Assembly (NCBI GenBank): GCA_964459385.1
Contig: CAYWLG010000006.1
Location: forward strand, 62,001-126,000
Length of the DNA stretch: 64,000 bases
Direction: 5' to 3'
Origin: UBA6107 sp964459385
GTDB lineage: Bacteria; Chloroflexota; Anaerolineae; Anaerolineales; Anaerolineaceae
The notes below the pieces were generated by a model. That model was not told the origin of the DNA. It was given only the letters and a program-made list of their open reading frames with translations, and did no database searches. The number at the start of each line of letters is the position of its first letter. The stretch's first letter is position 1. Both the position numbers and the translations under genes were made by a program. Shown here in pieces: positions 23,216-31,994 of the stretch.

Positions 23216-24904
23216 ATGAAAAAATTCCGTTGGCAAATTCTCATCCTATGTGTTACAGGGTTAGTTGTTGGTATCTTGCTCATTCTTGAGCGGCAGGGGG
23301 GGATCCTTAGTTCAACTTCCCCGCAGGCTGCTTCTGGCGGCATTTACACCGAAGCACTGGTTGGTTCATTACAAAGACTTAATCCCATCCTCGATCAGGC
23401 CAATGAGGCCGATCAGGATGTTGATCGCCTAATCTTTTCAGGCTTGATTCGCTTCGATTCACAGGGAAACCCAGAAGGCGATCTGGCCAAAAATTGGGGG
23501 GCCTCTGAAGATGGTACGCTGTACACCTTTGAACTCAACGATAAAGTGAAATGGCATGATGGTCAGCCTTTATCGGTGGATGATGTGCTCTTTACGATTG
23601 ATCTGATCCGCAAAGGCGGCTCCACCATTCCTGCCGATCTTTCTAAATTCTGGACGGATATCGAAACCATCAAATTGGATTCGACCCATTTGCAATTTAA
23701 ATTGCCGCAGGCCTTTGCTCCCTTCCTCGATTACCTCACCTTTGGTGTACTGCCCCAGCATATTCTGGATGGCATGACCTACGATGAGATTTTGAACTCG
23801 ACCTTTAATTTGCAGCCGGTTGGCAGCGGCCCCTTTATGTTCAGCGATATTTCGGTGGAAGGCGATCAGATCAAGGGCATCACGCTTTCGGCCTTTAAAG
23901 ACTATTACGGACAGGTTCCTTATATTCAACAGATCGTTTTCAGATATTATCCAGATTCTCAATCGGCCTACCAAGCTTATAAAGATGGTTTTGTGCAGGG
24001 GATCAGCAAGGTGACCAACGACGTGTTGCCCGATGTGCTGGCAAACAATGACCTGGGCGTATATACCGGTCGTATGCCGCAGTTGAGCATGGTCTTCGTC
24101 AATTTGAAAGACGAATCGGTCAGCTTCTTCCAGGATGCCAAAGTGCGCAAAGCACTGTACCTGGCCATCAACCGGCAGCAGATCATCAATCAGGTCTACG
24201 ACGGGCAGGCCATCAAGGCCAATGGCGTGATCTTCCCGGGCACCTGGGCTTATCTGGATAGTACCCCCACCTACTCGTACGATCCCGATCAGGCAAAAGA
24301 GTTGTTAAAAGAGGTCGGTTACGAGGTCAGCGGCGATACCGAACCGGTACGCAAGAAAGGCGATACCGAGTTGAAGTTTGTGCTTTCTTATCCTGATGAT
24401 GACTTGCACAAAGAGATCGCCGAGATGATCCAAAAAGACTGGCAGGCATTGGATATTTCTGTCACTCTCGAGGCCGTCCCAGTAGATGTTTTTGTCACTG
24501 AAAAGCTCGATTCGCGCGGCTATCAGGCGGCTCTGGTGGATATCAATTTTGCCAACTCGCCCGACCCCGACCCCTATCCTTTCTGGGATCAGGGACAGAT
24601 CACCGGCGGCCAAAATTACTCACAATGGAGCGACCGCACCGTAAGCGATACCCTCGAACAGGCGCGCGTGACGGTGGACCAGGCAGAACGAACCCGGCTT
24701 TATCACAACTTCCAATACCTTTTTGCCGAACAGTTACCGGCTTTCCCGCTCTTCTACCCCGTCTATAACTATGCCGTGGATAAACAGATCCAGGGTGTGA
24801 CGATGGGCCCACTCTTCAGTTCCAGTGATCGTTTTGATACCGTGACCGGTTGGTACATGCTCTCAAAACGCACCGGCACCGAAGAAGCTGCCGCCACCCA
24901 GTAA
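23216..24904 (+). CDS. Family 5 extracellular solute-binding protein (peptide/nickel-type ABC transporter)
   Basis: 562 residues from the ATG at 23216. A membrane anchor or signal helix at about 5-25 has no lipobox Cys, so it may stay membrane-tethered. The mature part has the SBP family 5 hallmarks: YTEALVGSLQRLNPIL, LAKNWGASEDGTLYTFELNDKVKWHDGQPLSVDDV (split across strands of the first lobe), and VRKALYLAINRQQIINQV. No permease or ATPase genes are adjacent, so its transport partners are elsewhere. The longer frame from 23177 lies within the secG terminator and was rejected. Confidence 0.85.
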   Translation: MKKFRWQILILCVTGLVVGILLILERQGGILSSTSPQAASGGIYTEALVGSLQRLNPILDQANEADQDVDRLIFSGLIRFDSQGNPEGDLAKNWGASEDGTLYTFELNDKVKWHDGQPLSVDDVLFTIDLIRKGGSTIPADLSKFWTDIETIKLDSTHLQFKLPQAFAPFLDYLTFGVLPQHILDGMTYDEILNSTFNLQPVGSGPFMFSDISVEGDQIKGITLSAFKDYYGQVPYIQQIVFRYYPDSQSAYQAYKDGFVQGISKVTNDVLPDVLANNDLGVYTGRMPQLSMVFVNLKDESVSFFQDAKVRKALYLAINRQQIINQVYDGQAIKANGVIFPGTWAYLDSTPTYSYDPDQAKELLKEVGYEVSGDTEPVRKKGDTELKFVLSYPDDDLHKEIAEMIQKDWQALDISVTLEAVPVDVFVTEKLDSRGYQAALVDINFANSPDPDPYPFWDQGQITGGQNYSQWSDRTVSDTLEQARVTVDQAERTRLYHNFQYLFAEQLPAFPLFYPVYNYAVDKQIQGVTMGPLFSSSDRFDTVTGWYMLSKRTGTEEAAATQ

Positions 24905-24908
24905 TGAA

Positions 24909-25454
24909 ATGGACTGGATTGAGCGCGATCAAAACTATGTGCGGATGGGCATTGAAGAACTGCCTCAATACCTCTCTGCCGAACCTTTGTACTGGCCGCT
25001 GAGTCAGTCAGTCACCCCGTTAACGATTGGCAACCTTCTCTTTGCATTGAGAAGGTTGTCAGTGCAAATAGGCAGCAAATCGTTTGTGCAAGAGGCTCGC
25101 TTGCAGTTGGATGAAATCCGCCAGACAAAGCGGGTTCATTTTCAAAAGAAAGAGTTGCAAGAGGTCGGTTCCAGAATCCGCGAGTGGTCAATGGAAGGGG
25201 AGGAATGGGAAGAGAATGGCGTTACGCCCGCTTCCATGAAGGCCGGGCTGCGCAATCGGGCTGTGCTTGAGCTGTTGCTGGCCGATCTCGATCAAGTTTC
25301 TCAGGCCGAGCAGATCAAACTGGCAGGAATCGATCGCTCTTTTGAAAACGGCACCGAACCGGGCCCTTTCATTTGGGAGTCTGAGTTTGAAGCGGCGTTT
25401 ACAGCGGACAAGTTCTGGTTTTTATGGCGCAAGCCAATTGGGAGGGCAAAATGA
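24909..25454 (+). CDS. Hypothetical protein
   Basis: 181 residues, no family recognised. Soluble, largely helical, with Trp-rich ends (MDWIERDQNYVRMGIEELPQ and FWFLWRKPIG). The acidic central stretch reads SMEGEEWEENGVTP. It starts four bases after the binding-protein stop and ends overlapping the cobalamin adenosyltransferase start (ATGA), so it is translated from the same operon. No function can be given. Confidence 0.65.
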   Translation: MDWIERDQNYVRMGIEELPQYLSAEPLYWPLSQSVTPLTIGNLLFALRRLSVQIGSKSFVQEARLQLDEIRQTKRVHFQKKELQEVGSRIREWSMEGEEWEENGVTPASMKAGLRNRAVLELLLADLDQVSQAEQIKLAGIDRSFENGTEPGPFIWESEFEAAFTADKFWFLWRKPIGRAK

Positions 25455-26005
25455 CGAAATTGTTTACCGGCAAGGGCGATGACGGCACCACCGGGCTGCT
25501 TGGCAGTGAACGTGTCTTTAAGACCGATCTCCGCATTGAAACCATCGGTACTCTCGATGAATTAAATGCGTTTTTGGGCAACGCCAAAGCCGGCATCGAA
25601 GGCAAGAAGGTCAAAGAGATCGTGATCGAAATACAACGCGACCTTTACAAGATCATGACCGATGTGGCGGTCACCAAAAGCGCCGAAGGCAAGTTCCAAC
25701 CTTTTCCCTCCAATCGGGTGGCCTTTTTGGAAGATACCATTGACGAGATCTCGAAGACAACCGCGATCCCAAATGAATTCATCATTCCGGGCGAAACAAA
25801 ACAGTCGGCTTTGTTTTCGATTTGCAGGGCCGTGGCCAGGCGTGCCGAACGCTGCCTGGTAGATCTGACCGCCCACGATGAGCTTAAGAACCCCGAAATA
25901 CTTCGCTATATCAACAGGCTTTCCTCTTTGCTGTTCTTACTGGAGATCAAGTTCTCGAAAAAGAACCGGGAGGAAACGCTTCGTTACGCCAAGGTGAATT
26001 CATGA
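25451..26005 (+). CDS. PduO-type cob(I)alamin adenosyltransferase
   Basis: 184 residues. Transfers the adenosyl group of ATP to reduced cobalamin to make coenzyme B12. The PduO signature is clear: KLFTGKGDDGTTGLLGSERV (ATP loop), DELNAFLGNAK, SNRVAFLEDTIDEI, FIIPGETKQSALFSICRAVARRAER with the catalytic Arg pair, and RYINRLSSLLFLL. The ATG at 25451 overlaps the previous stop and has GGGAGG in front. Its stop overlaps the DUF554 start. Confidence 0.92.
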   Translation: MTKLFTGKGDDGTTGLLGSERVFKTDLRIETIGTLDELNAFLGNAKAGIEGKKVKEIVIEIQRDLYKIMTDVAVTKSAEGKFQPFPSNRVAFLEDTIDEISKTTAIPNEFIIPGETKQSALFSICRAVARRAERCLVDLTAHDELKNPEILRYINRLSSLLFLLEIKFSKKNREETLRYAKVNS

Positions 26006-26703
26006 TCGGTACATTGATCAACGTTGCTACGATTTTGGCGGGAAGCGTCTTGGGGATGCTGCTCGGTTCAAAGCTGAGCGATAAGCTTAAGAACACGGTC
26101 ATCGCTGGAATCGGTTTGTTCACCCTGGTTTATGGGGTCTCTCTTTTTTTAAAGACGGGCAACTCATTGATCGTGCTGGGAAGCGTGCTGATCGGCGCTT
26201 TGTTGGGGGAGTGGTGGCGCATTGAAGACGGTCTCGATCACCTGGGGGGGTGGCTGGAAGGAAAATTCAATCGGCGTTTCGGTGCCGGAGATCAAAAAGA
26301 CTTCATCAAAGGGTTCGTCACCGCCTCACTGGTGTTCTGCATCGGTCCAATGGCAATTTTGGGTTCGATCGAAGCAGGTTTGACCGGCAACTTTAACACA
26401 CTGGTGGTAAAAGCCATTTTGGATGGCTTTACGGCGATGGCGTTTGCTTCCACTCTGGGGGTGGGCGTGTTATTTTCAGTGATCATCGTGTTTCTTTATC
26501 AGGGGGGCATCACCCTGCTGGCCAGCCAGGTGCAGTCCATTGCCACTGCCAGCATGATGAACGAGTTAAGCGCCACGGGTGGGGTGATTCTGGTGGCCAT
26601 TGCGGTGAGCAGTTTGCTTGAGATCAAAAAGATCCGCACCGGCAGCTTTCTCCCCTCTTTGCTGATCGCTCCGCTTATTGTGTGGATCATAAGCTTGTTC
26701 TAG
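26002..26703 (+). CDS. DUF554 family membrane protein
   Basis: 233 residues, about seven membrane helices. Matches DUF554: IGTLINVATILAGSVLGMLLG at the start (split here), LGSVLIGALLGEWWRIEDGL, and FVTASLVFCIGPMAILGSIEAGL. Members are predicted transporters of unknown substrate. It overlaps the preceding gene by four bases and ends at a strong terminator, closing the operon that began at 23216. Confidence 0.88.
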   Translation: MIGTLINVATILAGSVLGMLLGSKLSDKLKNTVIAGIGLFTLVYGVSLFLKTGNSLIVLGSVLIGALLGEWWRIEDGLDHLGGWLEGKFNRRFGAGDQKDFIKGFVTASLVFCIGPMAILGSIEAGLTGNFNTLVVKAILDGFTAMAFASTLGVGVLFSVIIVFLYQGGITLLASQVQSIATASMMNELSATGGVILVAIAVSSLLEIKKIRTGSFLPSLLIAPLIVWIISLF

Positions 26704-26708
26704 ACACA

Positions 26709-26746
26709 AAAGCCGCTCATTTTTTCAAATGGGCGGCTTTTTTTTA
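26709..26746 (+). terminator. Bidirectional terminator between DUF554 and DsbA-like genes
   Basis: A 14-pair stem (26709-26722 with 26727-26740, one G-T), a TTTC loop and eight T. The convergent gene ends 15 bases on. Confidence 0.88.
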
Positions 26747-26760
26747 ACGATAAAGGTTTT

Positions 26761-27432
26761 TTACTGACCGGCAAGTGCCGCTTCAATGGCTGCAACAGCA
26801 CCGCTGGCGCTGTAAAGCTGGCCATTTACCATGATGGTGGGGGTAGAGTTCACACCCTGGCTGGAGGCATAATTGTTGGCATCATCCACAGCCGTCTGAT
26901 ATTTACCGGATGAGAGACACTCGTTAAAGGCAGTGGTATCCAGCCCCAATTTCTGAGCAAATAACTGTAATTTTGCAGTGGTAAAGTCACCGACGTTTTC
27001 ACCGGTATGATTGGTGAAGAGCATGTCACGATATTCCCAGAACTTGCCCTGGTCGTTGGCACAATAAGCAGCTTCAGCCGAATCAACAGATTCCTGGCCT
27101 AAAAAGGCCATCGGGGCATAAGTGTAGTAGATCTTGCCGGTGGCGACATAATCGCTGACGATCGTCGGCTCTACCTGCTGCCAGTAGAGCTGGCAGTACG
27201 GGCATTGGAAATCGGCAAATTCCACCACTTTGACAGTCGCATCCGGGTTACCCATATTCAATTCGCTGGCGTTCGGGTGTTCTCTCACATCAGCGGTCTG
27301 CACTTTCGGAATCTTGGATAAGACGATCAGCCCAACGATTACGATGGCAAAAGCGGCAATAATCAGAATAACTACCAGATCCTGGCGTTTCTGCTTACTA
27401 CGATTCTTTTTAACGATGTCACGTTTTCCCAT
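26761..27432 (-). CDS. Membrane-anchored DsbA-family thioredoxin-fold oxidoreductase
   Basis: 223 residues from the ATG at 27432 (GGAGG in front; an upstream in-frame start at 27465 lacks one). A basic N-terminus and one membrane helix (about 22-43) place the catalytic domain outside the cytoplasm. The active site is FADFQCPYCQLYW (CPYC), and the cis-Pro loop is GVNSTPTIMVNG. Such proteins introduce or shuffle disulfides in exported proteins. A VKOR homologue at 47667 could re-oxidise it. The two are not adjacent. Confidence 0.88.
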   Translation of the reverse strand: MGKRDIVKKNRSKQKRQDLVVILIIAAFAIVIVGLIVLSKIPKVQTADVREHPNASELNMGNPDATVKVVEFADFQCPYCQLYWQQVEPTIVSDYVATGKIYYTYAPMAFLGQESVDSAEAAYCANDQGKFWEYRDMLFTNHTGENVGDFTTAKLQLFAQKLGLDTTAFNECLSSGKYQTAVDDANNYASSQGVNSTPTIMVNGQLYSASGAVAAIEAALAGQ

Positions 27433-27510
27433 TTTATCCTCCAAAGATAAAAGCGATTTTCTCATAAACCAGGCACTTTGTCCAGTTTTTTATCAAAAAA
27501 ATGATGTTTA

Positions 27511-28353
27511 TTATAACGTCAAAACCGGGTAGGTCTCATGGGTGATCTCAAACCCCAGGCTTTGATAAAGGTGTAAAGAAGCAGCGTTATCCGACTGGGT
27601 ATTTACGGTTACCTGCACCATGCCATGTCTGGCAAAATGGGCAAGCATCTCTCGCACCATCGCCTTGCCGAGACTCTGCTGACGGTATTCGGGCAGAACG
27701 GCCAATCGTGCCAGGTGCGCGGCATACTGCCCGGCGCTGCTGATCTCGTAGGCAACGATCTTGCCCTCTGCTTCGATCACGCTGCATCTTTCAGATTGCA
27801 GATATGCCAGGCGCAGTGTCTCAAACGAATTGACCCACACCGGTTCAAAAGAGCGGGCATCGACCTCGGCAACGGCTGGCAGATCATCCTGTTCCATGGG
27901 GCGCAGAAAGTAATTTTTGGGCAGTTCAACTCTAGGGGGCAGGTGGTGGTTCCAAAACAAGACCACGATCTCTTGATGTGCGGCGAAACCCTCTTCGACC
28001 AGGAGTTCGCTGAACCAGTCTTCCAGTCCAACTGCATAAGGGAGAGCCGCTTGCCGCATCAGATAGGGCTGAGCCGCGCTAAAAAGCGCCTGCCATGTAT
28101 CGTTGAGACGACGCTCACCTGAAGCCGCAAAGCAGTGCACCCAGGCCACCTGGGGTGGGTCAGGGGGGATGGCCAAAATTCCCGCTAACTGATCGGATTG
28201 CTCTTTCAGCAGCAGGAACGGCGGCGTGTTCACCCAATCCAACAAAGGCTGCCAATCGAGATGTCTGTGAATATAGGCGGCTTTTTCGAGGAAGGCACTG
28301 ATCTGGGGAATGTCAGCGCTGCAAGCTTGTACGATCTGCTCTTGATCGGCCAT
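27511..28353 (-). CDS. GNAT-family N-acetyltransferase (two-lobed)
   Basis: 280 residues. The C-terminal half (about 150-280) is a classical GNAT domain with RLAVLPEYRQQSLGKAMVRE (acetyl-CoA loop) and SLHLYQSLGFEI. The N-terminal half is weakly similar in pattern and may be a degenerate second lobe. Substrate unknown. It follows the TPR gene by 15 bases on the same strand. Confidence 0.8.
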   Translation of the reverse strand: MADQEQIVQACSADIPQISAFLEKAAYIHRHLDWQPLLDWVNTPPFLLLKEQSDQLAGILAIPPDPPQVAWVHCFAASGERRLNDTWQALFSAAQPYLMRQAALPYAVGLEDWFSELLVEEGFAAHQEIVVLFWNHHLPPRVELPKNYFLRPMEQDDLPAVAEVDARSFEPVWVNSFETLRLAYLQSERCSVIEAEGKIVAYEISSAGQYAAHLARLAVLPEYRQQSLGKAMVREMLAHFARHGMVQVTVNTQSDNAASLHLYQSLGFEITHETYPVLTL

Positions 28354-28368
28354 GAGAAAGGGAAGGGG

Positions 28369-28908
28369 TTATCTTCCGGTCACTTTCTTGATCATCATGT
28401 CAAGCGAACGTTTGAAAAAATTGTTTTTCAGGTTTGCACTCGGCGCTTCTTCATAAGAAGATTTTAGCGAGGCCAGCGCCTGATATTGCTTGCCGGTCTT
28501 CATTTGCAGGTCAGAGAGATACTTCAAAACAACGGAAAGCATCTTCTGCTCGCCGCACTGCTTGAAGCATTCAACGGCGCCTTCATAGGCCTGCATGGCT
28601 GCCTCAAAGTTTTTCAAGCCTTCATAGGCGTTGCCCAGATTCGCGAGCGCCATCCCTTGTTTTTGCAGATCGCCGGCCTGGGCAAAAGTTTTATCGGTGC
28701 CGGTCAGAGCCTTAATGGCGTCCTGATATTGTTTGTTGCGCACCAGCGCCACGCCCAGATTGTTGCGCATCTCGGCCGAATCCGGGTTCTGCCCCTCACC
28801 TTCGAGTTGCTCGACGCAGGCCTGAAAGATCTCGGCGGCAGACTTGAACTGTTTCTTTTCAAATTTCTGAAAGCCTTCTTGCTTCAGTTTCTCAATTTCT
28901 TCATTCAT
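28369..28908 (-). CDS. Tetratricopeptide-repeat protein
   Basis: 179 residues, soluble and helical. Three to four TPR units are visible, for example KFEKKQFKSAAEIFQACVEQ, NNLGVALVRNKQYQDAIKAL, ANLGNAYEGLKNFEAAMQAY and LKYLSDLQMKTGKQYQALAS. These form a protein-binding scaffold. It lies three bases after the XRE regulator and next to the CpaF ATPase, so may bring components of that signalling or secretion cluster together (inference). Confidence 0.8.
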   Translation of the reverse strand: MNEEIEKLKQEGFQKFEKKQFKSAAEIFQACVEQLEGEGQNPDSAEMRNNLGVALVRNKQYQDAIKALTGTDKTFAQAGDLQKQGMALANLGNAYEGLKNFEAAMQAYEGAVECFKQCGEQKMLSVVLKYLSDLQMKTGKQYQALASLKSSYEEAPSANLKNNFFKRSLDMMIKKVTGR

Positions 28909-28911
28909 GGG

Positions 28912-29622
28912 TTAATAAGTGATCTCCAATAAGCTTGAGGCGATCGTGCGCAATTTGTCGGCTTCCATTTGGCTCAAACGCATGGCCAGTTCAAGATAAG
29001 GGCGATTGACCGGTTTGGAGATAAACTCGACCAGTTGTTCAGACAAACCTTCAAAAATTGGCCCGGAAGGTGAGACATTGTTGAGGGGCTCTGCAACGGC
29101 TGCAGAGGCTTCATTTTTATGCTGCAAGCTCAACGGGCCAGATTGGGCAAAAAACTCGCTCGTAGAGACGCCCAGTGCGGCCAAAATCGTTTCCAGATGC
29201 AGATAAGGCACCGGTTGGAGCGTTTCTTCAAACTGGGTTAATTCTGCCGCCGAGATCCCGGTGGCGCTCGATAGGTCATCTACTGACAGCTCTTTGGCCA
29301 GGCGGTGCTGTTTCAGCGCAACGGCGATGATCCGGTCACGCAGGCTTAACAATTCCCGGTTTGTGGCTGCATCTGTTGCCGGTTGGGGAGAATCTGACGG
29401 CCCCTCTGTCAGCGCGGTGAACGAACAATTAAGGAAGAGGGCCAGCGATTCGATCTCAGGCAACGAAAGCAAATATTCTCCCGCTTCGACCGATTGATAA
29501 TCCTCAGCGGCCAGGCCCAGCCAATCGGCGCACTCTTGCAGAGAGAGGTGACGGTCTTCACGTGCCTGTCGTAAGAAAAGGCCGATCTTTTTTGCTTTTA
29601 CTGTGAGTAATCTCGAATCCAT
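28912..29622 (-). CDS. XRE-family protein with two helix-turn-helix domains
   Basis: 236 residues. Two Cro/CI-type HTH domains: LFLRQAREDRHLSLQECADW (about 14-66) and ALKQHRLAKELSVDDLSSAT (about 95-150). The C-terminal part from about 180 on has a helical stretch (FEGLSEQLVEFISKPVNRPY) that may mediate dimerisation. Probably a DNA-binding regulator; its target is unknown. AGAGGA lies before the ATG and a TATAAT at 29664-29659 suggests its own promoter. Confidence 0.78.
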   Translation of the reverse strand: MDSRLLTVKAKKIGLFLRQAREDRHLSLQECADWLGLAAEDYQSVEAGEYLLSLPEIESLALFLNCSFTALTEGPSDSPQPATDAATNRELLSLRDRIIAVALKQHRLAKELSVDDLSSATGISAAELTQFEETLQPVPYLHLETILAALGVSTSEFFAQSGPLSLQHKNEASAAVAEPLNNVSPSGPIFEGLSEQLVEFISKPVNRPYLELAMRLSQMEADKLRTIASSLLEITY

Positions 29623-29684
29623 ATTTCATCCTCTTTCAGGGTCGAAAATGAAAGTTTTATTATAGCATTGCTTGTCAGGCGGGC

Positions 29685-30986
29685 TTATTTTCTTTGTTGT
29701 TCACGCAAGATATCGGCCAAATTGGCGCCAAAGATCTCCGGGCTTAGTTTGAAGCCGTTTGTTTCCAGCTTTGTGGTAAAAAGCGGGCGAATGCCTGTCG
29801 GGCGCAGATCGCCGATCACATTGCCGGCGTTATCCACGCCGCTCTGCTCAAATTTGAAGATGTCCGACATCACCACAGTATCGGCTTCCATGCCGGAGAT
29901 TTCGGTGATGTAGGTGATGCGGCGGCTGCCGCCCTTGAGACGTGAGAGGTGGATGATCAGGTCAATCGCTGAAGCCATTTGTGCCCGAATCACCTTGATG
30001 GGCAGGTCAACCTCGGCCATCAGGGTCATCGTCTCCATGCGGTAGACGGCATCGCGGGGAGAATTGGCATGCAGGGTGGTCATCGAACCGTCATGGCCGG
30101 TGTTCATCGCCTGTAGCATATCCAGGCATTCGGCGCCGCGCACCTCGCCAATGACGATGCGGTCGGGCCGCATGCGCAGGGCGTTGCGTACCAGATCGCG
30201 CATGTTGACGCCTCTGCGGTCCACCAGGGAGGGCAGCTTTGATTCCATGCGCGCCACATGTCGCTGCTGGAGCTTTAGCTCCGCTGCGTCCTCGATGGTG
30301 ATGATGCGCTCGCCTTCGGGAATGAAGCTTGAGATCGCATTGAGCAGGGTGGTCTTGCCCGAACCCGTTCCGCCTGTGATGAGAATGTTCAGGCGCGAGA
30401 CCACGCAGGCACGGATGAATGTGGCCATGTTTTCGGTCATGGTGCCCATATCGATCAACTGCTCAATGGTGTATTTATCCTGCGCGAATTTGCGAATCGT
30501 CAGCAGAGGCCCATCGATTGCCACCGGCGGCACCACCGCATTCACCCGCGAACCGTCCGGCAGGCGCGCATCGACGGTGGGGTTTTCTGAATCGACCCGT
30601 CTTCCAAGCGGCAAGACGATGCGATCGATGACGCGCAAGATCTCCTCATCATCATTAAAATGAATTTCCGTCTCGATCAAAGTGCCGGCTTTTTCGATGT
30701 AAACGGGCTTGGTACCGTTCACCATGATCTCAGTAATGTCGGGGTCGTTCAACAGAGGCTGTAAAATGCCAAAACCAAGCACCTCGTCGATGGTATCCTG
30801 AATCAACGCTTCAACTTCCACCGTGGTCAGGTCATGTGGCTGATGTTTGAGATATTTCAAGATCAGTTCGCGGATGGCGTGCACGCGATCTTCAGCCGGC
30901 ACCTGATAGTTTTCAAGATCGCGCTGTACTTGCGGCAGAAAATTGTTGCGAATTTCGATCAATTTATCTGGAAATTGATTGGCCAT
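29685..30986 (-). CDS. cpaF: CpaF/TadA-type secretion ATPase (type II/IV secretion family)
   Basis: 433 residues. Hexameric ATPase of the Tad pilus branch. Walker A is GGTGSGKT (about 205-212); the Asp box, Walker B region (RPDRIVIGEVRGAECLDMLQ) and the His box (NTGHDGSMTTLHANSPRDA) are all present. The N-terminal domain (ITEIMVNGTKPVYIEKAGTL) is the typical CpaF N-terminal region. No TadB, TadC, prepilin or peptidase gene is next to it. Instead it is surrounded by signalling genes, so it may act with distant pilus genes or in another role. Confidence 0.9.
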   Translation of the reverse strand: MANQFPDKLIEIRNNFLPQVQRDLENYQVPAEDRVHAIRELILKYLKHQPHDLTTVEVEALIQDTIDEVLGFGILQPLLNDPDITEIMVNGTKPVYIEKAGTLIETEIHFNDDEEILRVIDRIVLPLGRRVDSENPTVDARLPDGSRVNAVVPPVAIDGPLLTIRKFAQDKYTIEQLIDMGTMTENMATFIRACVVSRLNILITGGTGSGKTTLLNAISSFIPEGERIITIEDAAELKLQQRHVARMESKLPSLVDRRGVNMRDLVRNALRMRPDRIVIGEVRGAECLDMLQAMNTGHDGSMTTLHANSPRDAVYRMETMTLMAEVDLPIKVIRAQMASAIDLIIHLSRLKGGSRRITYITEISGMEADTVVMSDIFKFEQSGVDNAGNVIGDLRPTGIRPLFTTKLETNGFKLSPEIFGANLADILREQQRK

Positions 30987-30996
30987 TTTTCGCTTC

Positions 30997-31293
30997 TTAG
31001 TTCAGGGTGTCGTTATCAGAAGTTAACCAGACGATCTGCGATTTATTGACTGCGAGAAAGCGGGTGGAGAAAAGGCTTTCCAGTCCGTCAGTCGTAAAGA
31101 CTTCAGCCTGGGTGACGGCCAGAAAAGGGGTGGTGTCATCCAACTCTTCTTTGATGCGCGCTTCATTACGGATGTGGATCAGGCCGTGTACGCGGTTATG
31201 AACCAGTTGAATGGTCACCCAAACCGGTTCTTTTTGGATGATATCGGTGAAGAATTTTCCCTTCTCGTCAAATTGAGTGACCATAAATCCCAT
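30997..31293 (-). CDS. Small conserved hypothetical protein
   Basis: 98 residues, probably a compact beta-rich domain: WVTIQLVHNRVHGLIHIRN, RIKEELDDTTPFLAVTQAEV. No function recognised. It lies between the response regulator and CpaF, 10 bases before the latter, in a tight operon arrangement. The start could also be the ATG at 31284. Confidence 0.6.
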   Translation of the reverse strand: MGFMVTQFDEKGKFFTDIIQKEPVWVTIQLVHNRVHGLIHIRNEARIKEELDDTTPFLAVTQAEVFTTDGLESLFSTRFLAVNKSQIVWLTSDNDTLN

Positions 31294-31304
31294 TCGGCTT
31301 TAAA

Positions 31305-31994
31305 CTAAATGACCGGCATTTGGTAACCCAGACCGGTGCGGGTGACGATGTGAACGGGAGAATGAGGGTTATCTTCCAATTTTTGACGCAGGCGGGCAAT
31401 ACTCACCCAGAGGATCTCTTTCTCATCTTTATAAGAAGCCCCCCAGGTGGCTTCAAGCAGTTCTTCGGCCGTGATGACCTGGCCGACGTGATAGGCAAAG
31501 AGGATGAGCATTTTGTATTCGGTGGCAGAGAGGTAGACCTGGTGGTCATTCTTCCACACCTCGGCCTTGGCAATATCGATGCGCAGATCACCGTGGGTGA
31601 AGATGCGCGTCTCAACACTTTGCTGCTGATTGGCTGCCCGGCGCAACACGGCACGTACGCGGGCGATCAGCTCGGTGGCCGAAAAAGGTTTGACCACGTA
31701 GTCATCGGCGCCGATGTTCAGCCCGTTAACGCGGTCGTGTTCTTCGCCGAGGGCGGTGAGCAAAACGATGGGCACGTTCGAGAACTGGCGAATGCGCTGG
31801 CAGGTGGTGACACCATCCAATTTGGGCATCATCACATCCATGATGATGAGCTCGGGGGAATTCTGCGAGAGCGAATCCAAAGCCTCTTCGCCGTTTTCTG
31901 CCGTGATCACTTCATAGCCTTCAGCTTCCAGATTTACTTTTAATAAGCGAATGTATAAGGGCTCGTCGTCAACTACAAGAATTTTAGTCGTCAT
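31305..31994 (-). CDS. OmpR/PhoB-family response regulator
   Basis: 229 residues. Receiver domain at 1-120 with DD (9-10), phosphoacceptor Asp53 (IIMDVMMPKLDG), Thr (LLTALGEE) and Lys (VVKPFSA). A winged-helix DNA-binding domain follows at about 130-228 (LSATEYKMLILFAYHVGQVI, VSIARLRQKLEDNP). Its start overlaps the end of the upstream histidine kinase by 11 bases, so the pair is translationally coupled and likely cognate. Confidence 0.93.
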   Translation of the reverse strand: MTTKILVVDDEPLYIRLLKVNLEAEGYEVITAENGEEALDSLSQNSPELIIMDVMMPKLDGVTTCQRIRQFSNVPIVLLTALGEEHDRVNGLNIGADDYVVKPFSATELIARVRAVLRRAANQQQSVETRIFTHGDLRIDIAKAEVWKNDHQVYLSATEYKMLILFAYHVGQVITAEELLEATWGASYKDEKEILWVSIARLRQKLEDNPHSPVHIVTRTGLGYQMPVI